In this document: positions 47,812-55,875 of the stretch, one piece after another | Position numbering within the stretch: the first letter of the stretch is position 1 | Layout: each line of letters opens with the position of its first letter | Source: Chromobacterium sp. ATCC 53434 | GTDB lineage: Bacteria > Pseudomonadota > Gammaproteobacteria > Burkholderiales > Chromobacteriaceae | Length of the DNA stretch: 64,000 nucleotides | Direction: 5' to 3' | NCBI RefSeq assembly: GCF_002848345.1 | Contig: NZ_CP025429.1 | Span: forward strand, 2,480,001 to 2,544,000 | Translations under genes and position numbers: made by a program | The notes under the pieces: model-generated | Told to the model about the DNA's origin: nothing | What the model saw: the letters and a program-made list of their open reading frames with translations, nothing else | Database searches by the model: none

Positions 47812-48888
47812 ATGACAAGCAGCCATGCGGATTCGCTGGAAATGATAGTCGGGCCGGTGCGCCTGCCGCTGAAGATCGACGACAGCGTCAACTATTTCCA
47901 GCTGCACTACTTCGAATTCCAGGGCAAGCGCTGGGCCTGCGCCGCGCTGGGCGACCTGTCCTCGCTGTCGGCGGTGCCGCTGCGGATAGAGTCGGCCTGC
48001 TTCTTCGGCCACGTGATGCACTCCCAGCAGTGCGATTGCGGCTTCCAGCTGGACGAGGCTTTCCGCCGCATCTCGCAGCGCCAGGGCGGACTGGTGATCT
48101 ACGGCATAGACCAGGACGCGCGCGGTCTGGGCATAGAAAAGCATTTCCGCATCTACGACTACCGGCAAAACCATAATCTGGACACCGACGAAGTCTACCA
48201 GCGCTTCCACGCCCCGCTGGACAGCCGCTCCTACGAGGCGGTGGCCGCCATCCTGCACTTCCTCCAGGTGGACAAGATCCTGCTGATGTCGAATAACCGC
48301 GCGCGGCTGGAGTTTCTGCGCGAGCAGGGCTTCCAGGTGGAGCGCGACGAAATCGAGGCGCCGCTGACCCGCTACAATATGGCCACCATGATGCTGGAAA
48401 AGGAAGACCTGGCCTACCAGTGGAGCTTCCAGACCCACGGCGACTGGCTGCGGCCGCTGCAGGAACGGGCAGAGGCGCACGCCGACCGCCGCGCGGCGAG
48501 CATCGTTTGCGACAACCGGCAGGTGGTGGCGGAATGGCAGGGCGACGACTGGGACGTGGCGCGGCATCTGCTGGCGGAACTGGCGCCGCGGCCCGAAGGC
48601 TCGCTGGTAGTCTATCTCAGCGACTTGCCGCGGCTGGACGAGCTGGCCGCCTATGCCGCCGTCGGCGCCCGCTTCGTCGTGGTCCCCTTCGCCGCGCTGC
48701 CCGGCTATCTGGAGCAGGAGGCGAACCGGCTGGGCATCAAGCTGCAGGATTGGGGCCGCGACAATAAATACAGCCAGCCGCGCCCACAATGGCAGTTGGA
48801 AGACCGGACCGACGACGGCCATGTCTACCGCCGCGGCGACGAACGCCGGCTATGCCAGCTGGACGGCGCCGCGGACACCGCGGTCTGA
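47812..48888 (+). CDS. GTP cyclohydrolase II (RibA)-like protein, altered active site
   Basis: A 358-residue protein whose residues 10-215 follow RibA. The zinc cysteines are intact with exact RibA spacing (Cys63, Cys74, Cys76 in ESACFFGH and QQCDCGFQL). The nucleotide region reads QDARGLGIEKHF, and the LDSR motif keeps the Asp and Arg. But RibA's GD becomes GH, and the conserved Tyr before DT (E. coli Tyr105) is Leu in NHNLDTDEV. A C-terminal extension of about 140 residues has no RibA counterpart. It may therefore act on a different nucleotide or stop at a different step. Clusters such as toxoflavin use a GCHII paralogue to divert GTP into products, a precedent for its presence here. Confidence 0.82.
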   Translation: MTSSHADSLEMIVGPVRLPLKIDDSVNYFQLHYFEFQGKRWACAALGDLSSLSAVPLRIESACFFGHVMHSQQCDCGFQLDEAFRRISQRQGGLVIYGIDQDARGLGIEKHFRIYDYRQNHNLDTDEVYQRFHAPLDSRSYEAVAAILHFLQVDKILLMSNNRARLEFLREQGFQVERDEIEAPLTRYNMATMMLEKEDLAYQWSFQTHGDWLRPLQERAEAHADRRAASIVCDNRQVVAEWQGDDWDVARHLLAELAPRPEGSLVVYLSDLPRLDELAAYAAVGARFVVVPFAALPGYLEQEANRLGIKLQDWGRDNKYSQPRPQWQLEDRTDDGHVYRRGDERRLCQLDGAADTAV

Positions 48889-48897
48889 GCGGCGGCG

Positions 48898-49593
48898 ATG
48901 CCCCACTATCCGGCCATTTCCACCTCCCGGCAGGCCGCGCTGGCCATCATGCAGGACGACGCGTCCTCCTGCCTGATGGTGGACAGCTTCAACGGCGCGC
49001 CCGCCAATATGCTCGGCTTCCGCTGCTTCAACCCGTTCCAGCTATGGCCGGAGCCGCTCATTCCGGTGCCGGGACAGCCCGGCGGGCTGGCGCGCTCGGT
49101 CGAATCGGTATGGCAGGGCCTGAAACTAGTCGATGGACACACCGATTTCGAGCAATTCCTGACGGCGCCGCGCAAGCGCCCCGGCGACGACGAACGCCGC
49201 CGCCTGGCCGGCTACTGCTATTCGGACAGCCGCTTCGTCTACGGCGACCGCCTGCTGGGCCTGCTGGAGGCGCGCTTTCTGATCTATCTGCCGACCTATC
49301 TGTTCCTGCTGCAGCGGCTGGCGCCGGAATCGGTGCTGAGCGAGCTGCGCCGGCACCTCGACGGCGTCGGCCCAGTGCTGTTCTACGACTGGGACGCCAA
49401 CCAGGACATCGCCGACATTTCCTGCTCGTTCAGCCACTCGGCCATCCTGGCCGCCTGGTTCAACGACACGCTGGAATTGCAATACCGCTCGCAAGCCAGG
49501 CTCCTGCTGTCCGAGGCCGACAGCCTGGCATTCGATGCCGCGCTGGACGGCCTGCTCGGCCGCTACCGCGCCTTCCACCAGGAGAAGCCATGA
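48898..49593 (+). CDS. Unrecognised biosynthetic-operon protein
   Basis: I cannot assign this 231-residue soluble protein with confidence. It begins after nine bases and overlaps the next gene by four (ATGA), so it is firmly in the operon. Conspicuous segments are GFRCFNPFQLWPEPLIPVPG, then RSVESVWQGLKLVDG and ARFLIYLPTYLFLL. The pattern 'surface-Pro then SVExxWQGLK' is one I associate with an uncharacterised bacterial family (possibly DUF6939) whose members carry purine- or nucleotide-like neighbours, but this is memory and unverified. No signal peptide, membrane helix or metal motif stands out. A partner of the GCHII-like enzyme is possible. Confidence 0.6.
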   Translation: MPHYPAISTSRQAALAIMQDDASSCLMVDSFNGAPANMLGFRCFNPFQLWPEPLIPVPGQPGGLARSVESVWQGLKLVDGHTDFEQFLTAPRKRPGDDERRRLAGYCYSDSRFVYGDRLLGLLEARFLIYLPTYLFLLQRLAPESVLSELRRHLDGVGPVLFYDWDANQDIADISCSFSHSAILAAWFNDTLELQYRSQARLLLSEADSLAFDAALDGLLGRYRAFHQEKP

Positions 49594-50972
49594 CCTTCGA
49601 CCCGGCTCTGGCCCGCCGGCTGTACTGGGGCTGCGAAAAGCTGCAGGGTCGCCAAGACGTGGCCCGCCGCCTGCAATGGCTGGAGGAAACCCAGCACCTG
49701 TCGCCGCAGGCCTGCCGCGAACTGCAGATGCGCAAGCTGCACGCGCTGCTGAGCCACGCCTACCAGAGCGTGCCCTACTACACCCGGGTATTCCGCGAAC
49801 GCGGCCTGGTGCCGGACGACTTCAACTCGCTGGCCGATCTGGCCAAGCTGCCGTTGCTGACCCGCCAGGCGCTGACCGCCAACCAGGCGGAACTGATCTC
49901 CAGCCGCGCCGACCGCGCCACGCTGCAGACCAACTACAGCAGCGGCTCCACCGGCAAGCGCGCCTGCTTCGCCCAGGACGCGGACTTCCGGCTGTGGATG
50001 CGCGCCCACCAGCTGCGCACCTATCAATGGTGCGCCGGCTGGAAAGTGGGCGAGCCGTTCGCGCTGCTATGGGGATCGTCCATCTACTGGAACCTGAAAA
50101 GCGTGTCGGACCAGCTGAAGAACCTGCTCAGCAACCGCCGGGAATTCAATACCTTCCGGCTGTCGCCGGAGCTGATAGGCCGCTTCACCCGCAGCCTGGC
50201 CCGCTTCAATCCGGTGCTGATCAGCACCTATACCAACGCCATGCACCTGATCGCGCGGCAGATGGAGCGCGAGACGATAACGGTGCCGGCGCTGCGAGCC
50301 ATCCAGGGCACGTCCGAACCGCTGCCCCCCATCATCCGCGAGCGGCTGCAGAAAGTCTTCGGCTGCGAGGTGTACGACAAATACGGCTCGCGCGAGACCA
50401 ATATCGTCGCGCATGAAAGCCCCTGCCACGACGGCATGCTGATCCAGGTGGAGAACGTCGCGGAGGAATTTCTCCGCGACGACGGCGCCGCCTGCCTGCC
50501 GGGCGAGACCGGCCGCGTGGTGCTGACCACGCTGAACAACTTCTCGATGCCGCTGATCCGCTACGAGACCAGCGATCTGGCCGCCCCGATGTCCGGCCAG
50601 TGCGCGTCCGGCCTCGGCCTGCCGCGCATGAGCCATGTCGCCGGCCGCCAGCAGGACCTGATCGTCACGCCGGACGGCGCCTATGTCGACGCCTATCTGT
50701 TCTCTTTCCTGATCATGCGTTTCGAGGAGATCGAATGGTTCCAGGTGGTGCAGGACAGCCTGGACAAGCTGCGCATCCGCCTGATGGCGCCGGCCGGCAT
50801 TTCCCGCCAGCGCTGCGACGCCATCGTCGAGCGCATCCACCACCATACCGGCTACCCGTTCGCCATCGAGTTCGAACAATTCGACCGCATGCCGGAATCG
50901 CCGACCGGCAAATTCCGGCTGTGCGTGTCGGCGCTCAGCGACGTCGGCACCCCCCACCCGGTGAATCCATGA
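49590..50972 (+). CDS. PaaK/CapK-like adenylate-forming ligase
   Basis: A 460-residue ANL-superfamily enzyme of the phenylacetate-CoA ligase type. Seen: the N-terminal LLSHAYQSVPYYTRVF typical of PaaK proteins, a Ser/Gly-rich P-loop NYSSGSTGK near residue 112, the core YDKYGSRETN near 263, RYETSDLA near 319, and a C-terminal subdomain ending PTGKFRL with the expected Lys. It should activate a carboxylate as acyl-AMP, then as CoA or carrier thioester. It overlaps both neighbours by four bases. In this operon it is the natural candidate for activating the acid made by the reductase and aldolase-like genes, possibly for the starter C domain of the NRPS. Confidence 0.85.
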   Translation: MTFDPALARRLYWGCEKLQGRQDVARRLQWLEETQHLSPQACRELQMRKLHALLSHAYQSVPYYTRVFRERGLVPDDFNSLADLAKLPLLTRQALTANQAELISSRADRATLQTNYSSGSTGKRACFAQDADFRLWMRAHQLRTYQWCAGWKVGEPFALLWGSSIYWNLKSVSDQLKNLLSNRREFNTFRLSPELIGRFTRSLARFNPVLISTYTNAMHLIARQMERETITVPALRAIQGTSEPLPPIIRERLQKVFGCEVYDKYGSRETNIVAHESPCHDGMLIQVENVAEEFLRDDGAACLPGETGRVVLTTLNNFSMPLIRYETSDLAAPMSGQCASGLGLPRMSHVAGRQQDLIVTPDGAYVDAYLFSFLIMRFEEIEWFQVVQDSLDKLRIRLMAPAGISRQRCDAIVERIHHHTGYPFAIEFEQFDRMPESPTGKFRLCVSALSDVGTPHPVNP

Positions 50973-52036
50973 ACGCCGACATCGCCGTGGACGAATTGCG
51001 CGAACTGGCGCGGCGCGCGCTGCAAGACCACGGCGCGCCGGCCGAGCTGGCGCGGCGGGTGGCCGACGATCTGCTGGAAAACGAACGGCTCGGCTACCCC
51101 TCGCATGGCGTGCTGCGCCTGATCGACTATATCGCCGACATCCGCGCCGGCAGGCTGGCCCCCTCGGCCCGGCCGGCCACGGAGCAGACCGCGCCCAATG
51201 TCGCCGTCGTCGACGGCCGGCGCGCCTTCGGCGTCCTGGCCCGCGAGGCCATCGCCGACGCCCTGCTGCGAATGAGCCGCGAACAGCCGCTGGCCATGGT
51301 CTGCCTGCGGCACGGCCACCACTTGGGCCGGCTCGCGGCGCTGGGCCGCCAGCTGGCCGGCGCGCCGCAACAGCCGCTGGCCGTGATGGGCTTCTGCAAT
51401 TTCCAGGGCCGCGGCCAGCGGGTGGCGGCGCCCGACGGACGCCTGGGCCGGCTGTGCACCAATCCGCTACTGCTGGCCTTTCCGTCCGACGACGCCGACC
51501 CGGTGGTGCTGGACATGAGCACCACCGCGGTGTCCGAAGGCTATGTCCGGCGCCGGGCGCAGGAGGGCGCGACGCTGCCGCCCGGCTGCCTGCTCGGCGC
51601 CGATGGCCAGCCGACGCAGGACCCGTCGCTGCTGTACGCCGATCCGCCGCAGGCGACCATGCAACCGCTGGGCGGCGAGCTGGCCGGCCACAAGGGCTAT
51701 GGCCTGGCCGTGCTGGTCGAGCTGCTGGCCGGCGCGCTGGCCGGCGCCGGCCATGTCACCCGGCCCGAAGACGCCGGCAACGGCGGCCTGTTCCTGGCGA
51801 TCAATCCCGCCCTCGCGCCGTCCGGCCTGGCCGCCGTCAAGGCCGAGGCGTCCGCCATCGCCGGGCACTGCCGCGAAACCGGACAGGCTGGCCGTTTGGC
51901 CAGGATGCCCGGCGAAGGCTACGCCGAACGCCGCCGCGCCGCGTCGGCGCAGACCATACTGACACTTCCCGCCGTCACGCTGAACGCCATCCGGCGCCTC
52001 GCCGGACAGTCCCTGGAGAATCCGCATGTCGAATAA
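50969..52036 (+). CDS. Ldh_2-family NAD(P)H-dependent dehydrogenase
   Basis: A 355-residue member of the malate/L-lactate/ureidoglycolate dehydrogenase family (Ldh_2). Signatures: LGYPSHGVLRLIDYI (catalytic His, near residue 47), a nicotinamide-binding region around DMSTTAVSEG and the GHKGYGLAVLVELLAG loop. Family members reduce 2-oxo acids or cyclic imines such as piperideine-2-carboxylate. It overlaps the ligase gene before it and the HpcH-like gene after it, so a 2-oxo acid produced by an aldolase step is an obvious substrate. The true substrate is not readable. Confidence 0.87.
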   Translation: MNADIAVDELRELARRALQDHGAPAELARRVADDLLENERLGYPSHGVLRLIDYIADIRAGRLAPSARPATEQTAPNVAVVDGRRAFGVLAREAIADALLRMSREQPLAMVCLRHGHHLGRLAALGRQLAGAPQQPLAVMGFCNFQGRGQRVAAPDGRLGRLCTNPLLLAFPSDDADPVVLDMSTTAVSEGYVRRRAQEGATLPPGCLLGADGQPTQDPSLLYADPPQATMQPLGGELAGHKGYGLAVLVELLAGALAGAGHVTRPEDAGNGGLFLAINPALAPSGLAAVKAEASAIAGHCRETGQAGRLARMPGEGYAERRRAASAQTILTLPAVTLNAIRRLAGQSLENPHVE

Positions 52037-52829
52037 AGCGCCGCTTCACCCGCTGCTGAACACCGGCAACCCGGTCAGGGACAAGCTGGCCGCCGGCCAC
52101 ACCTGTTTCGGCCTGTTCCTGGTATCGGCCAGCGCGCTGATCGCCGAATGCTGCGCCACCCGCGGCCCGGACTGGCTGCTGGTGGACATGGAGGCCTCGC
52201 CGGCGGACCGCCGCGACCTGATCCAGATGCTTCAGGCGATGAACGGTTCGCGCACCACCGGCATGGCCAGGGTGGCGCGCAACGAGCGCCACCTGATAGA
52301 GGCGGCGTTGGACTGCGGCGCGCTGGGGCTCATGGTGCCCAAGGTGGAATCGGCGGCCGAGGCGCGGGCGGTGGCGGACTGCGCCTACTATCCGCCGCGC
52401 GGCCACCGCGGCGTCAATCCGATTCGCTGCTCCGGCTATTTTTCGCGTCTGCCCGACTACTTCGCCGAGGCCAATCACGCGCTGCTGACCATCGTCCAGA
52501 TCGAGTCGGCGCAAGCGGTGGCCGCCGCCGACGAGATCGCCGCCGTCGACGGCATAGACGTGCTGTTCGTCGGCTGCGGCGATCTGGCCTGCGACCTGGG
52601 CCAGGCCGGCCAGGTGACCGGCGCGCTGATGGACGCCGCCATCGAACAGGTGCTGGAGGCCTGCCACCGCCACGGCAAGATTCCCGGCATCTTCGCCTAC
52701 AGCCTGGAGTTGGCGCAGCGCTACGCCCGTCAGGGCTTCCGCTTCGTCGCCTTCGGCAACGACATGAAACTGCTGGCGCAGTCGCTGGAACAGCAAATGC
52801 GCAGCCTGGACGAATTCGCCTCACCATGA
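52026..52829 (+). CDS. HpcH/HpaI aldolase-family protein lacking the catalytic His
   Basis: A 267-residue TIM-barrel protein of the HpcH/HpaI (pyruvate class II aldolase/CitE) family. The metal ligands appear present (Glu in VQIESAQA near residue 161; Asp in FVGCGDLA near 187), as does the YPPRGHRGVN loop. However, the DxEH catalytic His of HpaI (His45) is Ala57 here (VDMEAS), and its Asp partner is replaced by Glu in ARNERHL. It may thus catalyse retro-reaction-poor or altered chemistry, or act as a lyase/esterase like other CitE-type proteins. It overlaps the dehydrogenase gene by 11 bases. Confidence 0.85.
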   Translation: MSNKAPLHPLLNTGNPVRDKLAAGHTCFGLFLVSASALIAECCATRGPDWLLVDMEASPADRRDLIQMLQAMNGSRTTGMARVARNERHLIEAALDCGALGLMVPKVESAAEARAVADCAYYPPRGHRGVNPIRCSGYFSRLPDYFAEANHALLTIVQIESAQAVAAADEIAAVDGIDVLFVGCGDLACDLGQAGQVTGALMDAAIEQVLEACHRHGKIPGIFAYSLELAQRYARQGFRFVAFGNDMKLLAQSLEQQMRSLDEFASP

Positions 52830-52916
52830 TGCGACTCCCGCCATCGCACCATGCGCTTGCAAACTGGCGGTTTGGCATGCCCACCGTTGCACAGGTCAAG
52901 ACTTTGGGAGATTGAT

Positions 52917-53432
52917 ATGGTCGCACACACTGAAACCCGCGCCGCCGACCACGCCGGCGCGGCGGCAGGCGCCGACGCCGGCGTCGAATCGCACGGCGCC
53001 TCCGGCCGCGAGGCGGAAGCGCTGGCGCTGATGCGCAGCTACATGCCCTGGGCCGCCGGCGCCGGCCTGGTGCCGGTGCCGCTGCTGGACATGGCGGTGA
53101 TCGCCGGCGTGCAGCTGAAGTTCCTGGCCAGGCTGTCGGCGCTGTACCAGGTGCCGTTCAGCGAGAACCAGGCCAAGTCCATCATCGCCGCCCTGCTGGG
53201 CAGCGTGGTGCCGGCCAGCCTGGCCACCACGGTATTCTCGCTGCTGAAGGGGATTCCGCTGCTGGGCTTCGCCGCCAGCTTTCTGACGTTGCCGGCGCTG
53301 GGCGCGGCCTCCACTTACGCGCTGGGCAAGGTGTTCATCCAGCACTTCGAGTCCGGCGGCACCTTCCTCAACTTCGATCCGCAGAAAGTGCGCAGCTATT
53401 ACCAGGAGCAGTTCGAGCAAGCAAAAAAATAA
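52917..53432 (+). CDS. DUF697 / YcjF-like membrane protein
   Basis: A 171-residue protein with a charged N-terminal stretch (about residues 1-38), then a DUF697-type region: YMPWAAGAGLVPVPLLDMAVIAGVQLKFL forming the first hydrophobic helix pair and SLLKGIPLLGFAASFLTLPALGAASTYALGK the second. DUF697 proteins are inner-membrane proteins of unknown role, often beside small GTPases. The start at 52917 has a GGGAG ribosome-binding site. An 87-base gap after the HpcH-like gene and a GC-rich hairpin after its own stop (about 53447-53465) suggest it may be separately transcribed. Confidence 0.78.
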   Translation: MVAHTETRAADHAGAAAGADAGVESHGASGREAEALALMRSYMPWAAGAGLVPVPLLDMAVIAGVQLKFLARLSALYQVPFSENQAKSIIAALLGSVVPASLATTVFSLLKGIPLLGFAASFLTLPALGAASTYALGKVFIQHFESGGTFLNFDPQKVRSYYQEQFEQAKK

Positions 53433-53493
53433 CGATCCGGTCCGGCCCGCGGCCTGGCGCCGCGGCCGGGCCGTCCGCCGGAAGCCCTGCCCG

Positions 53494-54036
53494 ATGACGC
53501 CTAACCGCCCTCGCCGGCCGCACCGCGGCCCGCTCCTCCCCGCCCTTTGCGCCGCCGCGGCCTGGGCACTGGCCGCCCACGCCGATTTTCCCTATACCAA
53601 GGACCAGACCTCGCCGGTGCAGACCGCCACGCGAACCCCGCCGGTGCAGCACGGCGCCATCGACGTCGCCATCAGCCAGGCCCATGTCTACGGCCTGGAC
53701 TCCGGGGGCTCGCACAGCTATTGCTCGCCGTCCATCAAGATCATCAACCACTCGCAGGACACGCTGCGGACGCTGATACTCGGCATCGAATACCACCGAA
53801 ACGGCAGCCGCGAATCCTCCGGCTCCTCGGTGGTCAATCTGAACTTGCCGCTGGAGCCGGACAATTACACCACCACCTATTTCAATCCGCTCAGCGTCTC
53901 CAGCTGCAAGGACCTGCAGGGCACCGTCACCGTGCTGAGCTGCCAGTACGCCTTCAACGGCGACTGCGAGGCCGACGTGCACGCCATAGGCTTCGGCGCC
54001 ATTCCGCTGCAGCGCGCCGCCGGCAAGAAACCATGA
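53494..54036 (+). CDS. Unknown secreted protein
   Basis: A 180-residue protein I do not recognise. An Arg-rich start and a hydrophobic helix ending AAHADF form a classical signal peptide (cleavage near residue 30). The mature part is Ser/Asn/Thr-rich with predicted beta strands and four cysteines (HSYCSPS, VSSCKD, LSCQYA, GDCEAD), suited to two disulfides in the periplasm. It lies 61 bases after the DUF697 gene and nine bases before a tiny membrane-protein gene that leads into the ABC exporter, so it may be a periplasmic accessory to export. Confidence 0.65.
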   Translation: MTPNRPRRPHRGPLLPALCAAAAWALAAHADFPYTKDQTSPVQTATRTPPVQHGAIDVAISQAHVYGLDSGGSHSYCSPSIKIINHSQDTLRTLILGIEYHRNGSRESSGSSVVNLNLPLEPDNYTTTYFNPLSVSSCKDLQGTVTVLSCQYAFNGDCEADVHAIGFGAIPLQRAAGKKP

Positions 54037-54045
54037 GGCCACGCC

Positions 54046-54207
54046 ATGATCGTTTACTCCTACCTGGGACTGTGCCTGGTGGTCGCCTATATGGGCCGAC
54101 GCACCCGGCTGGGCTTTCTGCGCACCATGCTGTTCTCCATATTCATGACGCCGGTGCTGATGATGATCTATCTGCTGATCGCCTATTCCACCGACGAACG
54201 CCGCTGA
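54046..54207 (+). CDS. 53-residue two-helix membrane protein
   Basis: A short frame opening MIVYSYLGLCLVVAYMG and ending YSTDERR. It has two hydrophobic helices (about residues 4-16 and 28-47) separated by a basic loop (GRRTRLGFLR). A GAGG ribosome-binding site lies seven bases before the ATG. It sits between the secreted protein and the ABC exporter, each with short gaps and the same direction, which argues that it is translated. Small membrane proteins in such places often modulate transporters. I know of no family for it. Confidence 0.7.
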   Translation: MIVYSYLGLCLVVAYMGRRTRLGFLRTMLFSIFMTPVLMMIYLLIAYSTDERR

Positions 54208-54240
54208 GTCCAACCTTGTCCCCTTCCATCGCCCACTGAA

Positions 54241-55875
54241 ATGCTGCTATCCAAATTCCTGTTCCAACAAAGCAAGCTGCCGATGAAACGGCTGGGCGTG
54301 ATGGCCGCGCTGGCCAGCGCCTCCAACGCCGGTCTGCTCGCGGTGATCAATCACGCGGCCGAACACATCAAGGACGTGGACATGCAGTTTTTCCACGTGC
54401 TCATCTACGGCCTGGTGCTGAGCCTGTACATCTACAGCCAGCGCTACGTGCTGCTGGCGACCTGCGACGAGGTCGAGGACATCGTCCACCAGATCCGCTG
54501 CCGGATGGTGAAGACGCTGCAGTCCTGCGAGCTGGCCATGCTGGAACACAGCGGCCACGGCCGCATCTACTCGGCCATCTGCAACGACACCCAGACGCTG
54601 TCGCAGGCCGCCTGCACCATCGTGCTGGGCTTCCAGTCCGTCATCCTGATCGTGTTCGCCTCGCTGTACATCGCCTGGCTGTCCATCATGTCGCTGCTGC
54701 TGATCATCGCGGTGATGGCCGGCGCCACGCTGGTCTACTGGGCCAAGATGAAGTCGGTGCACGCCATGCTGCACCAGGCCAACGAGCAGGAAAGCCGGCT
54801 GCACGACCAGATCGGCAGCATGCTGAGCGGCTTCAAGGAGGTCAAGCTGTCCAGCCGCCGCGCCGGGGCGCTGATAGACGATGTCGAGGCCACGTCGCAG
54901 ATCACCGCCCAGCTGCGCAAGGTGGCCCAGCGCGGCATATCGGTCAATTTCATGTTCGCCCAGATCGCGCTGTTCCTGGTGCTGGGCAGCATGGTGTTCG
55001 TGCTGCCGGTGTTTTCGCCGGCCTATACCGACACCGTGATGAAGACGCTGACCGCGGTGCTGTTCCTGGTGGGGCCGATCTCAGGCATCATCGCCGCCAT
55101 CCCGCAAATCGCCACCGCCACCGCCGCGGTGGAAAACCTGCTGGAGCTGGAGCGTTCGCTGGTCAAGCACGCCCAGGCCAAGCAGGCCGACGCCGCCTCG
55201 GACGCGCCGGCCGCCTTCCGCAGCCTGGAACTGAAAGACATCCATTTCCGCCATGAACGCAGCGACGGCCAGGGTTTCGCCGTCGGGCCGATCAATCTGT
55301 CGGTCCGGGCCGGCGAAATCATCTTCATCACCGGCGGCAACGGCTCCGGCAAATCCACGCTGATCAAGCTGCTCACCGCGCTGTATCCGCCGGCCAGCGG
55401 CTCGCTGCTGCTGAACGGCCGCGCCGTCGCGGCGGAGCGGGCGCAGACCTACCGCGACCAGATTTGCGCGGTATTCTCCGACTTCCACCTGTTCGACAAG
55501 CTGTACGGACTGGAGGACTGGAGCCATCAGGAAGCGGAACGGCTGCTGGACGAGATGGAGATAGCCGACAAGGCCGAAATGGGCGAATACGGCTTCAACA
55601 CGCTGGACCTCTCCACCGGGCAGCGCAAGCGCCTGGCGCTGATCGCGGCGATGCTGGAGCACAAGCCCCTGTGCGTGCTCGACGAATGGGCCGCCGACCA
55701 GGACCCGCATTTCCGGCGCAAATTCTACGAAACTCTGGTCCCCAGCCTGCGCGAACGGGGCATGACCCTGATCGCGGTCACCCATGACGACCGCTATTTC
55801 CACCTGGCCGACCGCCGGCTGCACATGGAAGACGGTTGCCTGTACGAACTTGGCGAGGAAAGCCACCATGCCTGA
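54241..55875 (+). CDS. Cyclic-peptide-type ABC exporter (PvdE/SyrD-like)
   Basis: A 544-residue half-transporter with an N-terminal six-helix domain (to about residue 300) fused to an ATPase domain, the architecture of the cyclic-peptide export family that includes PvdE (pyoverdine) and SyrD (syringomycin). ATPase motifs: Walker A GGNGSGKST near residue 365, signature LSTGQRKRLAL near 457 (LSTGQ for LSGGQ, as in PvdE-like proteins), Walker B LCVLDEWAADQDP and the H-loop VTHDD. It should move the NRPS product or a precursor to the periplasm. Its stop overlaps the SPFH gene start by eight bases. Confidence 0.92.
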   Translation: MLLSKFLFQQSKLPMKRLGVMAALASASNAGLLAVINHAAEHIKDVDMQFFHVLIYGLVLSLYIYSQRYVLLATCDEVEDIVHQIRCRMVKTLQSCELAMLEHSGHGRIYSAICNDTQTLSQAACTIVLGFQSVILIVFASLYIAWLSIMSLLLIIAVMAGATLVYWAKMKSVHAMLHQANEQESRLHDQIGSMLSGFKEVKLSSRRAGALIDDVEATSQITAQLRKVAQRGISVNFMFAQIALFLVLGSMVFVLPVFSPAYTDTVMKTLTAVLFLVGPISGIIAAIPQIATATAAVENLLELERSLVKHAQAKQADAASDAPAAFRSLELKDIHFRHERSDGQGFAVGPINLSVRAGEIIFITGGNGSGKSTLIKLLTALYPPASGSLLLNGRAVAAERAQTYRDQICAVFSDFHLFDKLYGLEDWSHQEAERLLDEMEIADKAEMGEYGFNTLDLSTGQRKRLALIAAMLEHKPLCVLDEWAADQDPHFRRKFYETLVPSLRERGMTLIAVTHDDRYFHLADRRLHMEDGCLYELGEESHHA

